A stretch of 64,000 nt of DNA, from contig CM039502.1 in NCBI GenBank assembly GCA_022432975.1, positions 5,446,375-5,510,374 of the forward strand, written 5' to 3'. The notes under the pieces were generated by a model, which ran no database searches, had not been told where the DNA came from, and saw nothing but the letters and a program-made list of their open reading frames with translations. Positions 44,923 to 55,700 of this stretch are shown here, piece by piece; position 1 is the stretch's first letter, and each line of letters begins with the position of its first letter. A program made the position numbers and the translations under genes. Origin of the DNA: Begonia masoniana. Taxonomy: Eukaryota; Streptophyta; Magnoliopsida; Cucurbitales; Begoniaceae.

Positions 44923-47301
44923 ATGACCAACAAGCTTTCTGACGAACTAACCCAGAAAACAGGCGTTTTTGGTCTCATGGTATGGGAAGTCATCGGGATT
45001 GCTGTCGGGTTGTTCATTGTAGTTATCCTATCCATTCTATCATTATGTCTCACTTCCAGAAAAAGGTCGAGGAGAGGTAGGGACGAGGTAACTCAGAGTC
45101 AAATCCCAACTGTCTCGAAGGAGATCAAAGAGGTTAGAGTGGAGCAATTATCAGCAGCTGAATTTGTTCCTCGCGACGGAATTCTTCTAACCATTCATGA
45201 CAAATCGAGTGAAAAAGGTTCAGACAAGGTTATGGTACACCTTGATGTGGGGAAGATGAAGAATGGAGATAATAGCAGTCAGTCCGGCTCATTTCATCAG
45301 TTTGATAAAGATGGAGCTGGATCTCAATCAGGAGACGAAGGGAGTTCTGGCAAGATTACCATATACAGACCTTCTTCTTCTTCTTCATATCCGTTGACCG
45401 CTCCTTCCCCACTTTCCGGCCTGCCTGAATTTTCTCACTTGGGTTGGGGCCACTGGTTTACCCTCAGAGATCTCGAGGTGGCCACCAATCGATTCTCCAA
45501 AGAAAATGTGCTTGGAGAGGGTGGCTATGGAGTTGTTTATCGGGGGCGTCTAGTCAACGGAACTCCGGTGGCTGTTAAAAGGATTCTCAATAATCTGTGA
45601 GTATTTATACCCTTGATGTCTTTTGACTTATTTGTTCTCTCTATTGAGAGATTTTCTGAAAGTTTCCTCTGCAGGGGTCAGGCAGAGAAAGAATTTAGAG
45701 TGGAAGTTGAAGCCATTGGTCACGTCCGCCATAAGAATTTGGTTCGTCTTCTTGGATACTGCATGGAAGGGACTCATAGGTATTGTTCATTTGAGATGAT
45801 ATTGTTATTTGGCTGCAACGATATGTCTTTAAATTTCTTTGTTATTTTGCTCCATGAGATTTGACTTTTTAATCTTCCTCTTGAATCTTCTTTTGTTATA
45901 AATCTGCATCAAATGTAAAAATAAATTAAGATTTGTATCTAAAAACGCAAAAATAAACAATACAGAATGCTGGTTTATGAGTATGTGAACAATGGAAACT
46001 TAGAGCAATGGCTTCATGGAGCTATGCGTCAGCATGGGTACCTTACCTGGGAGGCTCGGACTAAAATTCTACTCGGCACTGCCAAAGCGTAAGTTAAAAA
46101 CTACTCAAAGGTTTTGAACAATTTGCGTTCTCCTCTGATAAGACTCCCGTGCATGCAGGCTTGCGTATTTGCACGAAGCCATTGAGCCTAAAGTGGTGCA
46201 TCGTGACATTAAGTCGAGCAACATATTAATTGACGATGACTTCAACGCTAAGGTATCTGACTTTGGCCTGGCCAAGTTGCTTGGTGCTGGAAAAAGTCAT
46301 GTCACGACTCGAGTTATGGGGACTTTCGGGTTAGTATTTTTCAAAAAACCATTTGTGTTTCCTTTAGATTCGTGCTGTTCTTTCCTGATTTATCAATAGT
46401 CTTTTATACGAAATATTCCAGATATGTAGCTCCTGAATATGCAAATACTGGCCTTCTAAATGAGAAGAGTGATGTCTATAGCTTTGGGGTTGTGCTTCTT
46501 GAAACGATTACCGGAAGAGATCCTGTAGACTATGGACGCCCTGCACAGGAGGTACCAATTAATTTTATCAGAACAATTTCATCGATATTTACAAATTTCA
46601 TCGCTTAATTCTCACAAAGTTTGTCAATATCATCTATCTTTACAAGTCTGTGGAGTCACTTGTTAATTTCAGTTCTGTTTTTTGCACCCGTCCTCGTGTC
46701 TCCGGTTATATTCCGGAGCCTTTATCCTTAGGCTGATTCTTCGGACAGAGTTGACTGGCTTTTCCTTTTGAATACTTGTGTAGATCTGTTTCTTGAGATT
46801 GAGCATTAAGGAAAAGATATGTTGGTTTCAGGTAAATCTGGTGGATTGGTTAAAAATGATGGTTGGAAGCAGGCGATCAGAAGAAGTTGTTGATCCAAAT
46901 ATGGAGGTAAGGCCATCCACGAGAGCCTTAAAACGAGCGCTTTTGACTGCTTTGAGGTGCGTCGACCCCGATTCTGAAAAGAGACCAAAGATGGGTCAAA
47001 TTGTTCGAATGCTTGATTCGGAGGAGTATCCACTACCACGAGAGGTTAGTTTTCTTTTTCTTCTCCGTCAACAAGTGTGAGAGCAAAATAGAAGAAAAAC
47101 ACAGATTTATTTGAATCAAGTGGATTAGTGATTTGTTTTTTGGCTGAGGCTTTACATCAAAGCGCAACTCTTCAGGATCGAAGGCACCGGAGAACTCAAG
47201 CCAGCAGCACGGATATTGAATCGCAGAGGGAGTATTCCGATACCGACTTGGGTGAAAATCCCGTGTCAAGATCAGAAAGCAAGCGCGACGAACAAATGTA
47301 G
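44923..47301 (+). CDS. Receptor-like protein kinase (At5g18500/At2g42960 type)
   Basis: A membrane Ser/Thr kinase with almost no ectodomain. Seven coding exons give 513 aa: 44923-45596, 45675-45779, 45966-46088, 46159-46329, 46422-46551, 46832-47044 and 47176-47301. A single transmembrane segment lies at ~residues 15-45, then a basic stop-transfer stretch, a Ser/Gly-rich linker and the kinase domain from ~200. Kinase motifs are intact: [21 protein letters not shown] (an RD kinase), D-F-G-L-A-K and A-P-E-Y. All introns are GT-AG with consistent phases. I chose ATG at 44923; the frame is open upstream but without another ATG. The ligand and pathway are unknown. The 5' UTR probably lies within 43850-44922. 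Confidence 0.93.
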
Positions 47302-49142
47302 CGGGATACAAAATTTTCATATCATTGGATATGGAAATTGAAGAAGTGGTGATTGTGTACAGAAATGGTTGATGAACTTTCTCCTTGTGTTAGTTTTTTA
47401 AATGATCACTCCATTCATTAGTCCATCATGTCACACCAATTGATTCCCCCTGTTTTCAGCATCTTCTTCTATAAGAAATGGGTCTTTTTTCATGTGAAAT
47501 AATAGAGATGAAGGTGGTGGAGAGAGAAGAAAAGAACATGATTGGCTTCCATTATATATCATATTATGAATGCAATTATAATGTTTCAACACATTCTCCA
47601 TGGAGTCATATGCGACCTCAAGAGTCGATAGTATACAAGTCGATTTTTGAACTCTTAATGTAACGTAGAGATGTTAAAAGAGATGGTCGAATCAAGTCGA
47701 GCCTAGAAAAGTCTGGCTCACTGAGATCGCCGACGTCTTTGTGCTGACATGATTGGTCGGTCAGGTCGTGGTTGACGGCTGGTCGAGCCTTATGGTCAAG
47801 TTTTTCTTCTTCTGCCATCCTAGGGTTTTGCCAGTGTGTTTTTTCTACTATTTTTTCTCCATTGTTCATCGTTTTTTGGCTGTCGTTTGATTCGTTAAAA
47901 TTGAGTTTTAAAGTCCTCTAATTTCATCACTCTTCTATAATTATCGCAGTTATCATCTGCGAAAAATTACTAATAGTTTTGTGAGTTTCACTGATCTCGT
48001 GATCGATTTTTTCAAAACGTTGATCAATGGTTCTAAATTGTTGTTCATCCTCGGTGATTTGTCATCTAGTAGAACTTTCATCAGGATCAGGTCGAGATAA
48101 AATTCTTGCTCTGATACTAATTTGGTGCCGCGCAAGTTTTGTTCGAAATAAAAACAGGGAATGGGAAAAATTAAAAAATAAACTTTCAGAAAAATATAAA
48201 TTACATTACTATAATTAAAATAATAAAAAATAAGAGATTAAAATAAAACGGTAAAACAAATCGTGGACTCATGGGCTCATTGGACTTACTTGGGTCTGGG
48301 CATGTCCCGCATCAACTCTCTAATTGATGTGCTAACCAAGTCGCATAGTTCTCTTTTTAGATAAGAACTGATGGTGTTTAATATTTAATTTTTTTCCATA
48401 TAAAAAGAAAAATTAAACTTTAGTTAAATTTTCAAATTATGAACAATTATTTTCATGTTGAAAATGAATTAAAATTTTTGTTCAATCAGAAAGGCGAGAG
48501 AAACGAACCTTGGTTGACCATTTTTCCTTGAACTTTCACAAGCCATCCATGGAAATTGGCCCCTAGAAAGTTGTCTGGCCAAAGCTAAAAAGAGTTGCAC
48601 TGGCTTGAGCTCTTCATTTGGTGCTTTTGAGGAGAGGAGAGAAAAGAAAGAAAAGGTGAAGAACAAGCATCCAAGTTCAAGATTTAACCTTGTTGGAGTG
48701 CAATGCTTAAACTTGGAGCCAAATTGTCAAACTAGGTTCATTTGTGTGTTTGATTTGAGATAGAAGTTTGGGGCATGACGGAAAATGGATCGATGGGTAG
48801 ATTATGATTGTACATTCACTTAGATTATGTGCTTAGTTGCATTAATTAATGCATTTGCAAACCAAAGATGGTCACATTTATGCTAACCGTGACAAGCACA
48901 ATCTAAGATTTTTAGCTCACTCTAGTGTTTCACATTTTTCCAAATACAACCAAAAACACACAAATACTAGGAAGCAAGTACAACCAAAACACAGCTTACA
49001 AACCAAACCACTAATTAAACAGCGAACACACAAATACTTTCATTCTCCTAAAACCCCTCCACTGAAAAAGCAGACGAAATAGAGAGAGAGAGAGCGAGAG
49101 AGAGAGAGAGTCTGTTGCAGAAGGCGATGCAGAGATGAGGGT
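47302..49142. other. Intergenic with an LTR-element relic
   Basis: After the kinase 3' UTR, 47690-48300 looks like the 5' end of a minus-strand LTR element: GCTCTGATACTA near 48109-48120 is a Met-tRNA-type primer site in reverse, and sequence to its left resembles the start of gag. No intact gene. Confidence 0.4.
49082..49110. repeat. (GA)n microsatellite
   Basis: A GA dinucleotide run with one interruption, just past the stop of the small peptide gene, probably in its 3' UTR. Confidence 0.85.
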
Positions 49143-49409
49143 TCATGGGTTTGATCCAATGGCGCCGCCAGGGTTAAGGAAAGGAAGGCAGCCTCCCGGA
49201 AATGTGCAGAAGCCGTTGGGACCAAGTCCAACCCCAGCTGCGAAACCTGGTGTTCCTGGTGTGCTTGGATTGACGTAGCCACCCACTACAAAGTTCTGGG
49301 GATGATCCACCTCCTCCTTCATCACCCTCGTTCCATCACTAACCAGAGCCAGCACCACCATGGCTATGCTCACAACACTCGCTATCTTACTACCATGCCT
49401 CATTTTCAT
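49143..49409 (-). CDS. Small secreted peptide, unknown family
   Basis: An 88-residue single-exon frame starting at ATG 49409. Residues ~7-23 form a hydrophobic signal peptide. The mature part is short, with an acidic region followed by a Gly/Pro-rich C-terminus: Y-V-N-P-S-T-P-G-T-P-G, then G-P-N-G-F-C-T-F-P-G-G-C-L-P-F, ending G-S-N-P. Two cysteines six residues apart could form a disulfide. A CT-rich leader lies upstream (49436-49462). I do not recognise the family; the layout suits a secreted signalling or cell-wall peptide. A TTG-initiated extension upstream was ignored. Confidence 0.6.
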   Translation of the reverse strand: MKMRHGSKIASVVSIAMVVLALVSDGTRVMKEEVDHPQNFVVGGYVNPSTPGTPGFAAGVGLGPNGFCTFPGGCLPFLNPGGAIGSNP

Positions 49410-50065
49410 GTCCACAGATAACTCCAACGGCAGGATCCTCTCTTTCTCTCTCTCTCTCTACCTTCTTTCCTCGCAACAAGTTGAAAATGAAGAAACTCGA
49501 GCAGCCCATCTGCGCATTATATAGAGAGTAACGTTTTCCATTGAAGAGAGAGATGCAGTCCTCCGTGAGAGAAAGGTGGGGTAGGATGGGCACTGGGCAG
49601 TCTCAAATAAATGTATTACATGTTACAGGTATGGCATTAAAGAAAGTCACAGACACCCACGCAACCACAGACCTACTTCTAAAGATTGGTAATAATAAAA
49701 CTTATGGCTTCCAACACACAAATTCAAGCCAGTTCGATCTAGCTAGAATTTAAGAGGATTTAACAAACGGGTTCGTGAATTTATTATGGCAAACCCAACA
49801 AACAACAGATTGAAAATTGGTTGATTGATTTCTACTTCAATTTTCAAACACATTTCCAGTTTGTGATAGTGTTAACTACTGAATTCTTGTATCTACTTCC
49901 TCTGTAAAGTTTCCATTGCTGGGTTTGACCTACTGCCCCGAATAGGTCTGTCACTGATCAAATAATCTGTAACTATCTTAACTATCTTCTCTCTAGCTTC
50001 CTGACCACTCTTCGTCCTCATCAATGGTCCCAACCAACAGTACTGACATAGGTTAGTGATGTCCT

Positions 50066-50230
50066 GGTCCCGTAGCTCAGTGGCTAGAGCGTTGTCTTAT
50101 GACCCAAAAGTGGCGGGTTCGAGCCCAGATTAATGGATGGCCGCCCATGCCCATGGCTGTAGTTCCAGATCTGCAGGACCTTCACGAGGCTCTCGAACAA
50201 AAAGACGAGGCCCGAGATTAATTTCTGCAG
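50066..50230 (+). repeat. tRNA-like sequence, probable SINE head
   Basis: GGTCCCGTAGCTCAGTGGCTAGAGC contains an A-box-like TAGCTCAGTGG and a D-arm, and 30-40 nt later GGGTTCGAGCC matches a B-box. The acceptor and T stems do not close properly, so it is not a functional tRNA gene. Unrelated sequence follows to about 50220. A tRNA-derived SINE 5' end or a tRNA pseudogene fits best. No clear tail or duplication. Confidence 0.5.
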
Positions 50231-50239
50231 GGTTGGCTA

Positions 50240-50644
50240 CATCAGAGCAAATCCACAACTGAAATGACATGTTCATGCTTAAGAACTGCATAAAGCTCAC
50301 CCTGTTCAAAGTTAAACAATTCTGATGACTAACCCACCAATCTTCTCTTCAGACAGTCCCACCAAATACAAGATTGCTAGATGGAGATTAAACAGTAATG
50401 GACTTCTTTCGCGTCTTAAACATTAAGTCCCTGCATGACCACAACCCCAACACACCAATCGAGTTATCATAGTACCCCATAAATATGTTTGTCTGTGCAC
50501 TCTCTTCCAACCCAATTCAGATTTCTCAACACCAGGGGCAATTGTGATTCTATTTTCCTTCATCAACTTCATTTGACCACCCAAAATCCATTTTCCATCA
50601 ATATAACATTGAAAATATACGCTTATATATATAAAAAAAAATAG
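50240..50644. other. Intergenic, no gene recognised
   Basis: Spacer with no coding or repeat signal that I can support. Confidence 0.4.
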
Positions 50645-51116
50645 AGAAAAGTTCAATTTAGACACTAACGTATGCGGTAAGTGGTCATTTGATCCCTAAC
50701 GTTTATTTTTGACCCAATCAGACCCTATCTTATACATCGTTTGCAATTCAAATTCTCCTGTTAAAATTTTCGTTAAATTTGATACGTGCTCTGCACGTGC
50801 ACTGTTAAAACTCTAAAATACCCTCATTTCTTGCTAAAACAAACAATGAGAGATACTCCTTCACGAACAACTGCAATTGAAGAGTTAATATATGAAAAAC
50901 TAAATATCAATTAAACATATTTTTCTTAATTGGAAAAATCAACAGCTATGGAGGAAATGAAAGTATTTTTAAGTTTTAGCAGCGCACGTGTCAAATTTAA
51001 CGGGAGAGTTTGAATTGCAAACATTGTATACGATAAGGTCTGATTGGGTCAAAAATAAACGTTAGGGACCAAATGACCACTGACCTCATACGTTGGAGGC
51101 TAAATTAAACTTTTCT
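50645..51116. mobile_element. Foldback MITE with ~120-bp terminal inverted repeats
   Basis: The left end (AGAAAAGTTCAATTTAG...) is repeated inverted at the right end with about 85-90% identity over ~120 bp, including a GTTTATTTTTGACCCAATCA block. The flanks are A-rich on the left and T/A-rich on the right, so the target duplication is ambiguous; Mutator type is likely. The inner ~230 bp is AT-rich. Non-coding. Confidence 0.65.
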
Positions 51117-52747
51117 TAAAAAAATATCAGCTTCCTTTGATTGTCATACTTTTTATTAATTTTGAAATTTAAATTGTCAATCGGTATTGATGTTATTCTA
51201 GGATGATTTCTTCGCATGATGTTACCAAAAGATTTATGTTTGAAGTTTGATATCATTATAGTAGGATAACAAATACTGATATAACTAAATGTAATTATCA
51301 TGGATATACTTACGCAGTTCTTCCGTAAAAAAATGGGACTTCAAATTTGAGTTTATGTTTATAGTAGCTTATTTTAGTTAACGATGAAAGAATACGTATG
51401 AAGTATGTCGCGTGGCGAATGATTTTTTTAATTTGTTTTCAATTTTTTGATTTATTTATTTTAGTTGATGATGGATGAATAGCTTATTTAAATTCTTTTT
51501 TTCATAATTAAGTAGAATATATGCACTAATAGTTAAACAATAATGCAAAACTAAAACATAAAATAAATTAAGACCAATTTTAAATAATTTTAACTTCCCC
51601 AATTTATTAATTTATTGGGAGAGAAGAAAAATACAAACAATAAACAAATATAAAATATTAAAAAAAAAAGAAGAAAAAAAAAGGAGAGCGGCTTCATAGT
51701 TCTGTTCTGACATTTCTACACCACCACCCCTCTTTTAATTTGCCGATCTGTCTCCGTTCTCCAACTCCTCCTCCGCCTCCGCACCTGGCATCTTTGATCC
51801 CTCTGTTTCTCTATCTCTTCCTCGCTGCTACACGCTCCAATTGTTTCTGGGTAATTTCTCTATCTCTCGCACATATACGCCAACGTAGATTTGCCATTGG
51901 ATTTGGATTCAAAGATGGCTTTGAGCTTTTCTCTGAGTAAACAGTGTTTTCATATGGGTGGTCCAATCTTGGAATCGGAGATTCTACTTTTTATCTTCTT
52001 GTTGTCTCGTTATTTTTAATCAAACTTTCGATTTTGGATCCCAATTAACTTGCCGAATTGGAAAAAAGAGCTGTTTTGATTATTGTGTTTTTAGTTTCTT
52101 TTGGTAAGCTTAATTTTATATACGGTGAAACTCACCCGGTGAAGCATGTAGACGTTAAATTCGTACTGGTCAAAACTGATCTTTTCGTTAGATGATTGGA
52201 CTTGTGCTAGCTTAAACCCAAGCGACATCTTCAACATGAAACAGGATAACGAATCAGAAGTTGCTGCTTGTGGTTTTGTGTCTATCTCTGTTATTTTATT
52301 GGTTGGATGACATTATGTTGTGTCCTCAATAGCTAGCAAAATATTCCTAAGGCGGTTTTTCTTGTTATTCTTTCTCTCTGTTTTATCCAATGTTATTTAA
52401 AAGACTGTGCAGTCATTGGGTGAGAATAAGTGCTGTGTTTCAAAGACAGTTGTTGATTGCTTATGCTTCACTGTTTTCCCAATGTCCTTCTGATAGAATT
52501 TCTGTTTTTTCCATTCTAACACAAGATAATTCGCAGTCACTGGTGACATAGTGCAGTGTTTTAATGAAAGTATTGATTGCTGATCTTCACATCATTACTG
52601 TTCAGGCAGTGGGTGAGAATAAGTACTTTGTTGTAAAAAAATTGTGATTTGCTTATACTTCCCTGTTTTCCCACTGACCTTGGAATGCTTGATATGGTAG
52701 GTTTGGGTCATGCTAACTTCCCAAAACAGGACTGAGTAGATAGGAAC
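51117..52747. other. SEC24 upstream region and 5' UTR
   Basis: Positions 51117-51660 are AT-rich spacer. A CT-rich leader typical of a 5' UTR exon begins near 51700. A 5' UTR intron probably ends at the AG near 52730, shortly before the start codon. Exact transcript ends are not determined. Confidence 0.5.
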
Positions 52748-55700
52748 ATGGGGACTGAAAATTCAGGTCAGCCTACAAGACCAGCTTATACTCCTTTTGC
52801 TGCAGCACCTCGTACCATGTCACCTTTTTCATCATCCGGACCCATTGTTGGAGCTGAGACCAGCGTATTTAGACCTTCACCTCCAGTGGCTCCTCAGAAT
52901 TTCATGTCTGCTTCGTCGTCTTCACCTCTATCAGGGTCACAGGCGTCTGGTTTTCGATCAATGCCACCAGTTGGGTTCAACAATCCATCTCTGCCGCCTG
53001 CACCAGCTTCCAATCTTCCTGCAATTGGTGGTTCTTTTCAGCAATACACAACACCCCAATTTACTCCTGCACGGCCCTTTAGTGGGCAACCACCTGTTCA
53101 ACCTCTTGGAGGTCAAGTAACACCCCCAACTGTTCCCTATCATTCACAATCTCAAATTCCTCCCCCATCAGTTGCACCTTCAGTGCATAATTTACATCCT
53201 CCACCAAATACAAATATACCTCCATCTTTACCAGATGCATCATTTACAGCTCCTCGACAAAATTTTCAGCAGTCTTTCCCTGGGTATGTCCGAAGGCAGC
53301 CTAATACAGATCCACTAATGCCACCTATACAACCTTCTTTTGCTAATCAAGGACGTGTTACACCTTCTGCCACTACTCCAACTTTCACCAATCTTCCTCA
53401 CCAAGGAGGTTATGGACCACCTCCACCCAATTCGCAGGCAAGGGGACCGATGCAGCATGTAGCAACAGGGCCTCCAACGGGTCCTCTTCAAGGCTTGATA
53501 GAAGATTTCAGTTCCTTAAATGTGGGATCTATTCCTGGATCAATTGATGTAGGAATTGATCCCAAAGCTCTGCCAAGGCCTTTGAATGGTGATGAAGAGC
53601 CTAAATTGCTCTCTGAGATGTTTTCCCAAAACTGCCATTCAAGGTATTTACGGCTGACAACCAGTGGGATACCCAATTCCCAATCATTGGTTTCAAGGTG
53701 GCATTTACCTCTTGGAGCAGTAATCTGTCCACTTGCTGAAGCTCCTGATGGGGTCAGGGTCTTTATATAAAAATGACTAAAATTACTTGACACTGGTTGA
53801 ACTATTTCTTTTCTGACATAATTCTTTTCCCAGGAGGAAGTGCCAATAGTTAATTTTGCTTCAACAGGCATTATTCGCTGCAGAAGGTGTCGCACTTATG
53901 TGAATCCATATGCTACTTTCACTGATTCTGGAAGAAAGTGGCGATGTAGCATCTGTTCTTTGCTTAACGATGGTAACTCTCAGCATCTTTTCAGGATGAT
54001 AAAAAGTATAACTAAGCATGCAAAGTACACAATTTGTTTCTGAAAAAGGACCAATTAATTGATTTCTTAATCATGTGTACTTGCAATTGGAAAGTACCTC
54101 AAACCAGTATCACTTGTGTTCATAGAAAAGAGGTGTATTGATTAATAATTCTTATATACCAGCCGTGACCATCAGTAACTTACTTGTCAAAGAACTCTTA
54201 ACTAGATTTACATTACGATTATTCAATCACTTGCTTTTGGTTCTCTCTCAATCTACTTTATGAAAATCAGTGGGTCGTGTTATTAATACTATTGGTTCTT
54301 TTCCATTTGAGAGGCATAAATTGATTGTCATTTCATTCTTTGGTCAGTTCCTGGGGAATATTTTTCCCATTTGGATGCTGCTGGAAGAAGAATGGATTTA
54401 GATCAACGTCCTGAGCTTACAAATGGTAGTGTGGAATTTGTAGCTCCAACTGAGTATATGGTGCGGCCACCTATGCCACCGCAATACTTTTTTCTCATTG
54501 ATGTTTCTGCGTCTACTGCTAGAAGTGGAATGTTGGAGGTGAGATCTTCTTTTAAGCTGTGTATTCTCTGCCCTTTCTATCTTTTCATGCTTATGACCGA
54601 TATTGGTACCATAGATTAGGGGTGGGCAAAACACGACCGGAACCGCGTTTTTAACCGGAATTGCGGTTTCGGTCCTGGTTGGTCCGGTTTTGCCCACCAA
54701 AGGAAGCGATTCCGATTTCAAGTTTTCAAAAACCGCGGTTCACGGTTTTGGGGGCCAAAAACCGTTAAACCGAACCGTGGGTCAAAATATCGACCCAAAA
54801 CGGTTAAAACCCTACTCAAATTGTAAAATTCTGACCCATACTCGAAAACCGCCTCCAAACCAGACCCAAAAACAATAAAAAAAATATATAAATTTTTTTT
54901 AAATTTGGAATCGAACCGAATTTCACGGTTCAGTTCCGGTTCCGATTCTCCACCTATGGAACCGTGGGTCACGGTTCTGGTTCCAGGTGGAACCGAACCA
55001 TGCCCACCCCTACCTTAGATTGATCTATCTAGTAGCTATTTTGTAAAGAATAGCTGCTGAGAAAAGAGCCCTGTCTTGCGAATTTAGTTCAGTTCGCTAA
55101 TATGATAAGAGACCAGTCTGCATTTATTGTTGCAACTTTACCCTTATTAGACATTGTTGAACTGTTAGTTTTAATCATCCCTCCGTGGCCAGTAAAAAAT
55201 CACTATTCCTATTGTTGAAAGAGGCCTAATATTTAATTATACTAGTTTATTTGAATTACTAAGATTATGTTTATCTAGTTAGTTTAAATGTATGTTTTTT
55301 CATGTTTGATTTAAAACCCATATATCAAGGGTTTGGGATTTAGTTTTTTGTTGCTAAATTCTTGATGCTTAGAGGAATAATATTCAAGAAAGATTATCTT
55401 CTCCAATGTATTTTTTGACTCATGATATCTGGGAGATGTATGACTAGCGTTGCTTCTTGTCGGAGTAATTCATTATGCGGTTGTGGCCTATTGTTTTTCT
55501 ATTGGTAGTTTTATAACAAAAATGTATTGCGTTCTTGCCACTTTGAGATTGTGCTTTATTGCAAGGATTACATTTAACAGAGTCTGGGCTCTTGGCCAAA
55601 TAAATTTATTTTTCTCCACTTTGTGGTATTTCAATAATAGACCAAGTCATAACTAATTTTGCTCATTGGCATTCAGAGTGTGAATGTTTGCAATCCATTA

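Noticed and set aside
46806..47320. Minus-strand frames (77 and 95 residues) over the receptor kinase
   Set aside because: Antisense shadows of kinase exons 6-7.
50066..50140. Functional tRNA gene
   Set aside because: The A and B boxes are present, but the acceptor and T stems do not pair and the anticodon arm is irregular.
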